Below are positions 18,722-26,364 of a stretch of DNA of 64,000 nucleotides, piece after piece (positions within the stretch are counted from its first letter, which is position 1; each line of letters starts with the position of its first letter). The notes below the pieces were generated by a model. That model was not told the origin of the DNA. It worked only from the letters and a program-made list of their open reading frames with translations, and made no database searches. Origin of the DNA: Clostridium sp. Marseille-P299 (GTDB taxonomy: Bacteria; Bacillota; Clostridia; Lachnospirales; Lachnospiraceae); NCBI RefSeq assembly GCF_900078195.1, contig NZ_FJVE01000005.1, forward strand, positions 139,001-203,000, in the 5' to 3' direction. The position numbers and the translations under genes are program-made.

Positions 18722-20689
18722 CTAATATTTCTTATTACTAATATTATAATCATTGATATAAAATCCGTCTTTTCCATACTTCTTCGCAACATATAATGCA
18801 ACATCTGCGCTCTTATACAAGTCTTCATAATTACTAGAAACTTTATCTACATATGCTACTCCAATACTTGTTGAAAGCTTATAACGTTTATAATAATCTT
18901 TTAATTCTCTTCGAATAATTTGTAGTATAGACTCGATCTTAACAGTTATCTCATGCACAGTCATGTTCATATCTATAAAAACCGCAAATTCATCTCCGCC
19001 CATCCTTGCAACAATATCATTTTTTCTAAAGCAGGATCTCAAACAATTTGCAAATTTCTTAAGTACTTTATCTCCTTCTGGATGTCCAAGTGTATCATTG
19101 ATTGTTTTAAAATTGTCCAAATCAAAGATAATCATAATCCCTTTTCCAGGAGAGTTTTCCAATGCTTTTTTTACTTTCTTTTCTAGACCTGCTCTATTAG
19201 CCAACTTAGTTAATGGGTCAGTTTCAGACTCTTCTTGTTTTTCCTGAAGTTTTTCTTGGAGGTCTTGCTGAATTCTCATCTTCTGTTCTACATCCTTGGT
19301 TTTATCAAGGATCATTCCATAAAATTCATCTTTAAAATGATATGAAGCAATACTTATAAATCTATCATTTACCCGAATTATATTATCTTCACTATCAGCA
19401 GAAGAAGTTAATGTATTTATATACTTTTCAAATTGTTCCGGTGAATTTTTCATTTGATTCCATATATCATCCTCTACACCTAAAATATCCTTAATATTAT
19501 CAGAGAAAAAACACTGATTAATTGAATATAGACATTCAAATATTGCAGCCTGACTATTAATAGCATTAATGATTCGTGTCATTCTTTGAGCTCTAGATTT
19601 ATAACTATCTTTCCAGTCATTCAATATTTCACATATTTTCTTAAACTCTGTATTATGTATCGTCTCAAATGTAATGTCATAATTTCCATCTATCAAAATT
19701 TTAATGTTAGACGCAATGGAATAAAGATCTTTTAATATGTATTTTTTTAAATAGTACATTAGCATCATCCATATACATGCAATTATCACCAAAAAAGCGC
19801 TAAGAAAAGCAACAAATTGTATTAACACGGTTCTATATACTAAATCCATTTGTGCATAAGCACATAAAATCTTATTCCCCAAATCTTTAGTTTTTAAATA
19901 TTTCATAGAACCATTAATCCTAATAAGCTTACCATCTTTGCCACTATCCAGCACAGATATGAACGCTTCCTTTGTATTTACATTTTCTAAATGCAAGTCG
20001 CGTTCATTATTTTTTGTCATTCCTTCTACTTCTCCACTGCTTCTATCTACTACGAATACTGCCATTTCATATAAACTTGGCGTAGCATCCACAATTGATC
20101 CAATCGTGCTAGCTTTTAATAAAACTCGTAACTTACTGGAATCGATTTCTATTTGTACAACAGAATATTTTTCTGAGCTTGATTTTATTCCTATATATAT
20201 CGGATCCTCTTGTTCCAATATCGTATCGGTATCAAGAGTCACTACATTTGCATTTGAATCCTTATTCTCAATCAGCTCCCAAAAAGGAAAGTCTTCATGA
20301 TAATCCTTGAAATTTAAACCGACATATTCCTCCTCACTACTAAAAACTATGTTTCCTTCATCATCTATGAGGTTGATTGACTCCAATTCCATCAGCTGTT
20401 CTATTTTTTTTAGTTTTGAAATAGTATAACTCTGATTAATATCTTGATTTAAAATAAAGTCGACTGCGTATGCCCTATTTAAATAATCATTTTGAAACAG
20501 TATTTTTTTCTCTTCTACCTCTAACTTACTAGTATCGTATGTACTCTCGACTTGCTCAATGATCTCTTCTAAATCTTGTATTACCGCTTTGCTTTGTATT
20601 GAAAAAATTATCCCCAAAGACAAAACAGACACTATACCAGCTATAATGCTCAATCCAATGACTATTTGTTTAAATAATATTTTCTTCAT
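18722..20689 (-). CDS. membrane diguanylate cyclase (GGDEF)
   Basis: About 655 aa. A first membrane segment (residues 5-30), an extracellular sensor of about 250 residues (Cache-like, with QLMELESINLIDDEGNIVFSSEEEYVG), a second membrane segment near 280-305, a HAMP-like linker, a PAS-like region and a C-terminal GGDEF domain. The active site is intact (RMGGDEFAVF), and an RKND I-site lies five residues before it, so the enzyme should make c-di-GMP and be product-inhibited. The start at 20689 has GGAGGTAAAT just upstream; a Met four codons earlier overlaps that site. A c-di-GMP-I riboswitch on the same strand lies upstream, beyond an IS256 insertion. Confidence 0.93.
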   Translation of the reverse strand: MKKILFKQIVIGLSIIAGIVSVLSLGIIFSIQSKAVIQDLEEIIEQVESTYDTSKLEVEEKKILFQNDYLNRAYAVDFILNQDINQSYTISKLKKIEQLMELESINLIDDEGNIVFSSEEEYVGLNFKDYHEDFPFWELIENKDSNANVVTLDTDTILEQEDPIYIGIKSSSEKYSVVQIEIDSSKLRVLLKASTIGSIVDATPSLYEMAVFVVDRSSGEVEGMTKNNERDLHLENVNTKEAFISVLDSGKDGKLIRINGSMKYLKTKDLGNKILCAYAQMDLVYRTVLIQFVAFLSAFLVIIACIWMMLMYYLKKYILKDLYSIASNIKILIDGNYDITFETIHNTEFKKICEILNDWKDSYKSRAQRMTRIINAINSQAAIFECLYSINQCFFSDNIKDILGVEDDIWNQMKNSPEQFEKYINTLTSSADSEDNIIRVNDRFISIASYHFKDEFYGMILDKTKDVEQKMRIQQDLQEKLQEKQEESETDPLTKLANRAGLEKKVKKALENSPGKGIMIIFDLDNFKTINDTLGHPEGDKVLKKFANCLRSCFRKNDIVARMGGDEFAVFIDMNMTVHEITVKIESILQIIRRELKDYYKRYKLSTSIGVAYVDKVSSNYEDLYKSADVALYVAKKYGKDGFYINDYNISNKKY

Positions 20690-20801
20690 ATTTACCTCCA
20701 TTTCTAAGCGAATACATCTATTTTCGCAACATATATAATCAAGAATTGTTATGTCTTAGAAGGAATACATTATTATTTGTTAACAATATAGTTTCATTCG
20801 T

Positions 20802-20810
20802 CATTATATG
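20802..20810. repeat. target site duplication of IS256 element (left)
   Basis: CATTATATG directly adjoins the left end of the element. The same nine bases adjoin the right end at 22135-22143. Confidence 0.95.
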
Positions 20811-22134
20811 GTAGTGTCAATAATTTTGTGTAAATAGTTTATGCGTACCTTTCGGTAAACATATCCTGAAGTTTATCTGATGAACAAGCAAAGCCTCTAA
20901 GCTTTCTTGTAGACCATGATTCATTATAAGAAATCACTTTATAATAAACGAGTTTACTACATGCGTCTTCTGTGGGTAGTGCATCCTTAGTTTTTACAAG
21001 ACGACGTACTTCTTTATTAAAGCGCTCGATCCAATTCGTTGTATAGATGGATTTTCGCATAGAAACAGGGTATTTATAGTATGTGAATAAGTCCTCGTCA
21101 TTTAACCAGGATTCCACTACACGTTTATAAGATTTACTCCATTTAACAGCAAATTCGTCTAAAGCTGCTCTACACTGCTCTAGGTTTGGAGATTCGTATA
21201 CAACTTTTAAATCAGCTGTAAAATCGTTGATATCTTTCTTACGAACACTACGAATTGCATTACGAACTTTATGGACAATACATCGTTGAATATCCGCTTT
21301 TGGATATACTCTATGAACAGCATCGTCAAGTCCAGAGAGACCGTCCATGACGAAGAGGAGAACTTCATCTACGCCTCGTTCTTTTATCTGGCGAAGATTA
21401 TCCTCCCAAACATAAGCGCTTTCATTTACACCGATAAAGAAGTCTAATACTTCACGGTATCCATCTTCATCGACACCTAAAATGAAGTAAACGGCGTCAC
21501 TTGATACTGTATCTCTTCTTAATTTAAGATGTAAAGCATCAATATAAATGACACTGTACCTCTTCTTTAGAGGACGCTTATGCCACTGTTCAATTTCTTC
21601 AAGAGCAACATCAGTGATATTACTTACTGTAGCCGCACTATAAGAATTTCCATAAAGTTTTTCAATGATGTTAGCAATTTCACGTGTAGATACTCCACTT
21701 GCATACATGCGGATGATCATGGTTTCTAGCCAATCATCTCTTCTTGCATATGGTGGAATGAGTTGTTGTTCAAACTCATTATTACGGTCACGAGGAATTT
21801 TAAGATTCTCAATCAGACCGTATTTGGTTTCATAATTACGGGTATAGTATCCGTTGCGTGAATTGCCAGTACCATGTCCTTCGTAGCTATATTTACTGTA
21901 CTGGAGAATGTTAGTGAGTTCTTCCTTCATCAAGGTTTCCATGGTTTGTTTTAATAGACCAAGAATATACTCTTCAAAAAAAGAGTTTAAGTCTAGATTT
22001 TCTTTTTGATTTTTGTTATTATTAGTCATAGGGAAGTCCTTCTTTCTTGGTTATGTTTTTCTTCGTCGTTAAACATTTTACCATGTCAGATGGAACTTCT
22101 CTATTTTTATTTACACAAAATATTTTACACTATC
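20811..22134 (-). mobile_element. complete IS256-family insertion sequence
   Basis: 1,324 bp, with imperfect terminal inverted repeats of 26-27 bp (left GTAGTGTCAATAATTTTGTG; right, reversed, GATAGTGTAAAATATTTTGT). It is flanked by perfect 9-bp direct repeats (CATTATATG). The intact duplication and intact transposase indicate recent insertion. It lies in the leader of the GGDEF gene, between the riboswitch and the start codon. Confidence 0.95.
20839..22029 (-). CDS. IS256-family transposase
   Basis: The 396-aa DDE transposase (Transposase_mut family) is full length. Seen are YIDALHLKLRRD with the first Asp, VMDGLSGLDDAVHRVYPKADIQRCIVHKVRN (second Asp and the CxxH signature), and the C-terminal Glu region YTTNWIERFNKEVRRLVKTKDALP. 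It cuts and pastes the surrounding element through a circle intermediate in this family. It begins about 105 bases inside the right inverted repeat and appears functional. Confidence 0.96.
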   Translation of the reverse strand: MTNNNKNQKENLDLNSFFEEYILGLLKQTMETLMKEELTNILQYSKYSYEGHGTGNSRNGYYTRNYETKYGLIENLKIPRDRNNEFEQQLIPPYARRDDWLETMIIRMYASGVSTREIANIIEKLYGNSYSAATVSNITDVALEEIEQWHKRPLKKRYSVIYIDALHLKLRRDTVSSDAVYFILGVDEDGYREVLDFFIGVNESAYVWEDNLRQIKERGVDEVLLFVMDGLSGLDDAVHRVYPKADIQRCIVHKVRNAIRSVRKKDINDFTADLKVVYESPNLEQCRAALDEFAVKWSKSYKRVVESWLNDEDLFTYYKYPVSMRKSIYTTNWIERFNKEVRRLVKTKDALPTEDACSKLVYYKVISYNESWSTRKLRGFACSSDKLQDMFTERYA

Positions 22135-22143
22135 CATTATATG
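22135..22143. repeat. target site duplication of IS256 element (right)
   Basis: CATTATATG, identical to 20802-20810. Confidence 0.95.
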
Positions 22144-22223
22144 CTACACCGTATTATCTTAAATTTAATACATGCCTAAGCTGTTACTAAATTCATTTAA
22201 ACTATATAATTGCATTTGAATAA

Positions 22224-22320
22224 CAAAAAAACTACACTATTTGAGCAGTATCAAAAAACCTGTACTTCGGATAACTCCTTAAGGTACTTTCTTTTGATAC
22301 AGTCATATAATGTAGTTTAA
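22224..22320 (+). pseudogene. remnant of IS91-type transposase 3' end
   Basis: Translation of 22223-22264 gives NKKTTLFEQYQKTC, closely matching HKKTALFEQYRKAM at the C-terminus of the transposase at 823-864. Farther on, ATAATGTAGTTT matches ATAATGCAGTTC at 911-922. The middle is replaced, and the ends can pair (AAACTACA/TGTAGTTT and GTATCAAAA/TTTTGATAC), so the remnant would fold into a long hairpin in the diguanylate cyclase leader. Confidence 0.65.
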
Positions 22321-22364
22321 TAACTGTTCTTTACTAAAGTGTGTGAATTTTCTACACAAAAAAA

Positions 22365-22381
22365 GTACACTAAAAGTGTAC
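22365..22381 (-). terminator. riboswitch-controlled terminator
   Basis: Minus-strand stem GTACACT/AGTGTAC with a 3-base loop followed by TTTTTTTG, directly after the c-di-GMP-I aptamer. Its 5' arm is part of TTTGCGTAC, which is exactly complementary to nine bases of the aptamer core. Confidence 0.85.
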
Positions 22382-22397
22382 GCAAAATATGAATATA

Positions 22398-22475
22398 ATA
22401 ACTGGCTACCATATCTATTCAGATGAAGGCCCTATAGCTTTGCGTACATCCCTTTTCAAGGAGTTTGCCTTTATA
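22398..22475 (-). ncRNA. c-di-GMP-I (GEMM) riboswitch aptamer
   Basis: Read on the minus strand, the segment contains the conserved landmarks of the class I c-di-GMP aptamer in order: GGCAAAC, a stem capped by a GAAA tetraloop, GTACGCAAAGC, TATAGGGCC, a second stem, and the tetraloop receptor/3' end ATGGTAGCCAG. The flanks (AATATAA/TTATATT) close stem P1. The aptamer is followed by a terminator and lies on the strand of the GGDEF gene at 20689, now separated from it by IS256. Recognition is by motif; a covariance-model search would settle it. Confidence 0.93.
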
Positions 22476-22484
22476 TTTATATAA

Positions 22485-22522
22485 TAATTTTATATATAAT
22501 TTATTTCATTGTCAATTGTCAA
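22485..22522 (-). promoter_or_regulatory. promoter for the riboswitch transcript
   Basis: Minus strand: TTGACA occurs twice, at 22517-22522 and 22510-22515. Each is followed 17 bases later by an AT-rich -10 candidate (TTATAT or TAAAAT). The aptamer starts about 10-15 bases further on. Confidence 0.7.
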
Positions 22523-22627
22523 AATAAACAAAATACTCATTCAATATATCTAATAAGTCTGTTTCTTTATTGTTTCTCATCTAATATTCTCTCATTTTAA
22601 ATACTATATATATTTACAAAAAAATAA

Positions 22628-22658
22628 GAGCTTCAAAGTTTATAAAACTCTGAAACTC
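22628..22658 (-). terminator. terminator of tRNA-Leu
   Basis: Imperfect stem GAGCTTCAAAGTTT/AAAACTCTGAAACTC followed on the minus strand by TTATTTTTTT, 14 bases past the tRNA 3' end. Confidence 0.8.
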
Positions 22659-22671
22659 CTATTCTAATTAC

Positions 22672-22756
22672 TGCAGTCGACGGGACTTGAACCCGTACCC
22701 AGTCAACCCGGACTAGATCCTTAGTCTAGCGCGTATGCCAATTCCGCCACGACTGC
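22672..22756 (-). tRNA. tRNA-Leu (anticodon AAG)
   Basis: An 85-nt class II tRNA read on the minus strand. Acceptor GCAGTCG/CGACTGC, discriminator A, D-arm GGCGGAATTGGCATACGC, anticodon stem CTAGA/TCTAG around loop CTAAGGA (anticodon AAG), long variable arm, and T-loop GGTTCAAGTCC. CCA is not encoded. The 5' half is duplicated at 29190-29232, and everything upstream belongs to an integrated element, so the present promoter is element-borne. Confidence 0.95.
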
Positions 22757-22759
22757 AAA
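22717..22759. repeat. attachment site attL (5' half of tRNA-Leu)
   Basis: A 43-bp sequence identical to 29190-29232 in the same orientation. It runs from three bases before the tRNA 5' end through the D-arm to the anticodon loop. It marks the left boundary of the integrated element. Confidence 0.9.
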
Positions 22760-22783
22760 AAACCTATTAAATTAGGCAATCTA

Positions 22784-22811
22784 ATCATATATGAACTAGA
22801 TATTTTGCCAA
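22784..22811 (-). promoter_or_regulatory. element-borne promoter of tRNA-Leu
   Basis: Minus strand: TTGGCA (22806-22811), 16-base spacer, TATGAT (22784-22789), about 28 bases before the tRNA 5' end. It lies inside the integrated element and replaces the native promoter left at 29275-29303. Confidence 0.7.
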
Positions 22812-23062
22812 TTTCTTCGCTAGATATTATCTTACGAACGAACATTATTATAACAGGTATATTAATAAATTGCAATACTTAATTTATTTTTTTGTTCATC
22901 CATAATATACAAATTATAATGTCGTACTTAATATATAAAAACAAGTATCAAAAAATATCAGCTATTTAATTATTTAATCAATACAACTTACATTTAAGTG
23001 TTAATATCCCCTGCTACTAAAAAAAGAGGATACTGTTATGTATCCTCTGACTTAAGCTACTG
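22812..23062. other. left end of integrative element, no gene seen
   Basis: About 250 AT-rich bases between the tRNA promoter and the first element gene. No gene or clear site is seen. Confidence 0.4.
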
Positions 23063-23317
23063 CTATTTTAAATCTTCTTTAGTAATTGAACCATCCTTAA
23101 TCCATTGTTCTTCACATTTATGTTCATGACCTATTTTAAACATTAAATAAATGGTTAATATAAACCATAAACTTATTCTATCAATAAAAATCGAACTACC
23201 TATCATTGCAACGATATAAAGTATTACTCTAATCTTTTTCCATTCTTTATAGTTTTGGAATTCTCTAGCTGACATATTAAAACGCCCACAATATCTTTTG
23301 TTATTATCGTCATTCAT
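23063..23317 (-). CDS. small membrane protein of unknown function
   Basis: 84 aa. A hydrophilic N-terminus (to about residue 30) is followed by two hydrophobic stretches (VILYIVAMIGSSIFI and LWFILTIYLMF) and a charged tail. There is an AAGGAT ribosome binding site upstream. It is not recognised. It lies 55 bases downstream of the resolvase gene on the same strand, so it may be cotranscribed with it. Confidence 0.55.
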   Translation of the reverse strand: MNDDNNKRYCGRFNMSAREFQNYKEWKKIRVILYIVAMIGSSIFIDRISLWFILTIYLMFKIGHEHKCEEQWIKDGSITKEDLK

Positions 23318-23372
23318 TGTTATTCTATCCTTCTTTTAATCATGTTAATTTAATTCTTTTTATGCCTGTTTA

Positions 23373-23933
23373 CTATATTTTTTTAATTATTCTATTTACT
23401 GTACTCCTTGATAATCCAGTTTGTTTCACAATATCGACTATCTTCATTCCACTACTATATAAAACCTTTACAGTTTCACCTTTTTCATTTTGTTTGCTAG
23501 GTCTTCCCCCATTTCTCCCTCTTGCCTTTGCAGATGCTAAACCTTCTTTTGTTCTTTGTGATATTAAATCTCTCTCTAATTGACTTAGTCCACTCATTAC
23601 AGTTAATAGAAAGTCATTGTACGGATTATCTGTAGTGGTATCTAGCCAAGTATCTTTAATACTTTTAATGCTAGCTCTCTTACTCTTAATCTGCTCTATG
23701 ATATCTAACAAATCCTTTGTACTTCTACTTATACGTGTTAAGTCTGTAATTATTACCGTATCACCGTCTTGTAGTTCAGAAATCATTTTGTTTAGTTGTT
23801 CACGTTCTCTTTTAGTACCAGTTATCTTTTCCATGTAGATGTTGCGCTTATCTACTCCGTATTTCACTAATGCATCAATTTGTCTATCAAGGTTCTGTTC
23901 ATCTGTTGATACTCTTGCATATGCTAATAGCAT
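23373..23933 (-). CDS. serine recombinase (resolvase/invertase)
   Basis: About 186 aa. The N-terminal catalytic domain begins MLLAYARVSTDEQNLDRQ, with the nucleophile Ser in ARVST, plus ITDLTRISRSTKDLL and GLSQLERDLISQRTKEGLASAKARGRNGGRP. The end is a Hin-like helix-turn-helix (GMKIVDIVKQTGLSRSTVNRIIKK). Small resolvases resolve multimers or invert segments. The ATG at 23933 has AAGGAG 8-9 bases upstream and is preferred to a GTG three codons earlier. Repeats just upstream (23968-24092) are candidate binding sites. Confidence 0.93.
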   Translation of the reverse strand: MLLAYARVSTDEQNLDRQIDALVKYGVDKRNIYMEKITGTKREREQLNKMISELQDGDTVIITDLTRISRSTKDLLDIIEQIKSKRASIKSIKDTWLDTTTDNPYNDFLLTVMSGLSQLERDLISQRTKEGLASAKARGRNGGRPSKQNEKGETVKVLYSSGMKIVDIVKQTGLSRSTVNRIIKKI

Positions 23934-23967
23934 GAAAATCACTCCTTATGTATATGATGTCTGTATT

Positions 23968-24092
23968 GTATCATAAACGTTTCAAAATGTAAATAGATAC
24001 TGATACGTTTTTTGACACATTTTTAATCTCTACAATCCTTGATTTTACGTCACTTACTAAAGTGTGTCAAAAACAATCGTTTATGACACACT
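23968..24092. promoter_or_regulatory. repeated motifs, candidate res site / operator
   Basis: The motif TGTRTCAWAAACG occurs four times in mixed orientation: TGTATCATAAACG (23968-23980), TGATACGTTTTTTGACACA (24001-24019, inverted) and the two halves of an inverted repeat with arms TGTGTCA/TGACACA (24063-24090). It lies directly before the resolvase gene, as res sites do. Confidence 0.55.
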
Positions 24093-24455
24093 AATATCAG
24101 AATCATTAATTTAATTAGTTATCAAGTTATTTGTCGTTACAAAATAACTATTCATAAAGAACAGTAATAGACAATATAGATTTTTAATTAAATATCATTG
24201 TCGCATATATAAATAAAATATTGTCGTAAAAGTATCATCTATATTGTATTTCTAGACGAATAGTATTAAATTATTATACGTATAGTCGTATGAAGAAAAT
24301 AAACGCTATTCAGATTAGAAAATGTATGTTTTTTTCGATATTTTACCTTTTACTAAATCATAACTATTCTACTATTTACCAATTTATCAAAATACTGGAA
24401 ATTGAATTTAGAATGTGCTATAATACTCTTATTATTACATACAAAGGAGAGCATT
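24093..24455. other. AT-rich region upstream of Ig-like gene
   Basis: About 360 bases. It must contain the promoter for the Ig-like gene. A short open frame (24290-24538) overlaps the start of that gene in another frame and is not supported. Confidence 0.4.
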
Positions 24456-25202
24456 ATGAAAATAATCAGAAAACTAATCACAATTCTTTCATTAGCAATG
24501 ATAATAACCTTAGTTATACCAATTCTAATGCAATCTAATCAAATCGTAGCGCAGGCATCTAAAGCGCAAACATCTAAAGTGAAAATTAGTAAAAAAGAAG
24601 TTCAACTAAGAGTAAAAGAAGGTGTCACACTTAAAGTATGGGGCACTAAATCTACAGTTAAATGGACTTCAAGTGACAAAAAAGTAGCATCTGTATCAGC
24701 TAAAGGAAGAGTTTATGCAAGAAAAAAAGGTACTACTGTTATTACTGCCACAGTTAACAAAAAGAAATATACATGTAAAGTTACTGTAACTGATGGTACT
24801 TTAACAGATAAAGAAATGGCTGTTTATGGATGGATTTTATTACAGGATAGCTTAGTAAATCCTGAATCAATACAAATACATAGTATTAAAGCTGGAACAA
24901 GAGATATTGAATATGGTGACGGAACAACTTTTGAAGACATACAGACAGTATTATTCGACTACTCAGCTCAAAACGGATTTGGTGGCTATACAAGAGGTTA
25001 TGCTACTGTTAGTATTTACCCTAGAGATGGTGAACCATATGCTAATTATCTAACAAGCGATTATTTTGATGGTTATTTAGCATTAACAACATATGTAAAA
25101 AGCTATACTCCAACACTAGATAACGAATCCACTATCAAAGTAAAAGACATTAAATCCATAGTAGCTGATTATCAAGAAGAAGAAAATTACGAAATCCATT
25201 AA
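24456..25202 (+). CDS. secreted protein with bacterial Ig-like (BIG2) domain
   Basis: About 248 aa from the ATG at 24456, chosen because AAAGGAGAG precedes it. A long signal peptide or anchor (MKIIRKLITILSLAMIITLV, continuing to AQA) is followed by a BIG2 domain (KVKISKKEVQLRVKEGVTLKVWGTKSTVKWTSSDKKVASVSAKGRV, ending KYTCKVTVTDG). The 130-residue C-terminal region is not recognised. Likely cell-surface cargo of the integrative element; function unknown. Confidence 0.8.
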   Translation: MKIIRKLITILSLAMIITLVIPILMQSNQIVAQASKAQTSKVKISKKEVQLRVKEGVTLKVWGTKSTVKWTSSDKKVASVSAKGRVYARKKGTTVITATVNKKKYTCKVTVTDGTLTDKEMAVYGWILLQDSLVNPESIQIHSIKAGTRDIEYGDGTTFEDIQTVLFDYSAQNGFGGYTRGYATVSIYPRDGEPYANYLTSDYFDGYLALTTYVKSYTPTLDNESTIKVKDIKSIVADYQEEENYEIH

Positions 25203-25210
25203 ACTATAAA

Positions 25211-25242
25211 GAGGTAAGCTAAATTAGCTTATCTCTTATTTT
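25211..25242 (+). terminator. terminator of the Ig-like gene
   Basis: Stem GAGGTAAGCTAA/TTAGCTTATCTC followed by TTATTTTTTT, eight bases past the stop. Confidence 0.92.
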
Positions 25243-25389
25243 TTTATCACTCTACAATACCAACTCCTAATACTTTAACGTACTCTAATGTTCAAATTTC
25301 AATCAAATTACTTTGCTTGATAAAATGTTCACCTTTTTTATTTTAAATGAAATTTGAGTCTAATAAGTGCGTTTAAGTTAAGGAATCTA

Positions 25390-26148
25390 TTAATTATGTT
25401 TTCTTACCTCTCCATACTTTCGAATTTCGTCTTTTGCACTTTTTGCAAAATCACCTATAACATAATTTGTTTTATTACCTTTCATTTCCTTTGAATAAAT
25501 CGTAATTAAATATATCTTCTTTTTTTCTCCAGAAATACAAATATTATACTTAGTGTATTTCATTTCATGATTAGTGATTAATGGTTCATACTTACATACT
25601 ACATCTTGATAAAATATATCTTCATTCATACCAATACTTTTAAATGCCTCTAATGGATTAGAATACTTTTTAGTTTTATTGTTACTATCTGTTATTACTA
25701 TATAATCAATATCATCTAACATTCTATGTACTTTAGGCTCTACCCAAAGCAAATTATCTGCCCGATTATTAATTTCACATTTTTTATTAGGATTAAATGG
25801 TTTAATATGATGTACCTCTGTTTTAATACTAGGATTATCATTTTGACAAAATGCTTTTGCTGTTAATCTATGGAGAAATTGTTTTGTGGGCTCTTTTTTA
25901 TTAACTTTATTATTTGGATTTAATTGTCTATAATAATATTGATGATTGCTTTCGCTCTTATCTTGATATAACTTAACTATCTTATAACAATTAGCTTTTT
26001 CATCAAATTCTAATAGCCTGCTATAATTACTAATCCAGTAATTTTTCCATCCAACTACTTTTACAAATATTTCATCTTCTTTTATAAGGGCTATTCCTTT
26101 GTTAGATACATCTAGCTTTCCGTATAATCTTTTTTTAGTTATCTTCAT
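25390..26148 (-). CDS. HNH nuclease, NUMOD4-like
   Basis: About 252 aa. The ATG at 26148 has GAAAGGATT upstream and is preferred to the Met seven codons earlier. An N-terminal segment (VKVVGWKNYWISNYSRLLEF) resembles NUMOD4, and a HNH motif follows (TEVHHIKPFNPNKKCEINNRADNLLWVEPKVH). This pattern is known from homing and phage endonucleases. Here it may act on element or host DNA. It lies between the Rep-like gene and the Ig-like gene. Activity is inferred only. Confidence 0.7.
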   Translation of the reverse strand: MKITKKRLYGKLDVSNKGIALIKEDEIFVKVVGWKNYWISNYSRLLEFDEKANCYKIVKLYQDKSESNHQYYYRQLNPNNKVNKKEPTKQFLHRLTAKAFCQNDNPSIKTEVHHIKPFNPNKKCEINNRADNLLWVEPKVHRMLDDIDYIVITDSNNKTKKYSNPLEAFKSIGMNEDIFYQDVVCKYEPLITNHEMKYTKYNICISGEKKKIYLITIYSKEMKGNKTNYVIGDFAKSAKDEIRKYGEVRKHN

Positions 26149-26201
26149 CAATTTAATCCTTTCTATCATTAGTAAATATCAAAATTACATTATAAAAATA
26201 C

Positions 26202-26309
26202 TAATGGTAATTACTATTATTTATCAATATTACCTTACTATGTTAATCCCTACTGCAACGCAAGCATTATTTTTTAATAAATTTATATCATTTTCAGTAA
26301 TTACCATTA
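26202..26309. repeat. 14-bp inverted repeats downstream of the Rep-like gene
   Basis: TAATGGTAATTACT at 26202-26215 and its exact complement AGTAATTACCATTA at 26296-26309, with an 80-base AT-rich centre. No gene lies between. It could be an origin or a long hairpin; see findings. Confidence 0.6.
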
Positions 26310-26364
26310 TTATTATTTCTGAATTTTTAAGTTTGCAGTATCTACAAAAATTAGTTTCCACACT

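Noticed and set aside
22224..22320. Hairpin read as part of a second riboswitch
   Set aside because: The sequence matches the IS91-type transposase end, so a mobile remnant explains it better.
24290..24538. 82-aa open frame on the plus strand
   Set aside because: It overlaps the signal peptide of the Ig-like protein in another frame and lacks an RBS.
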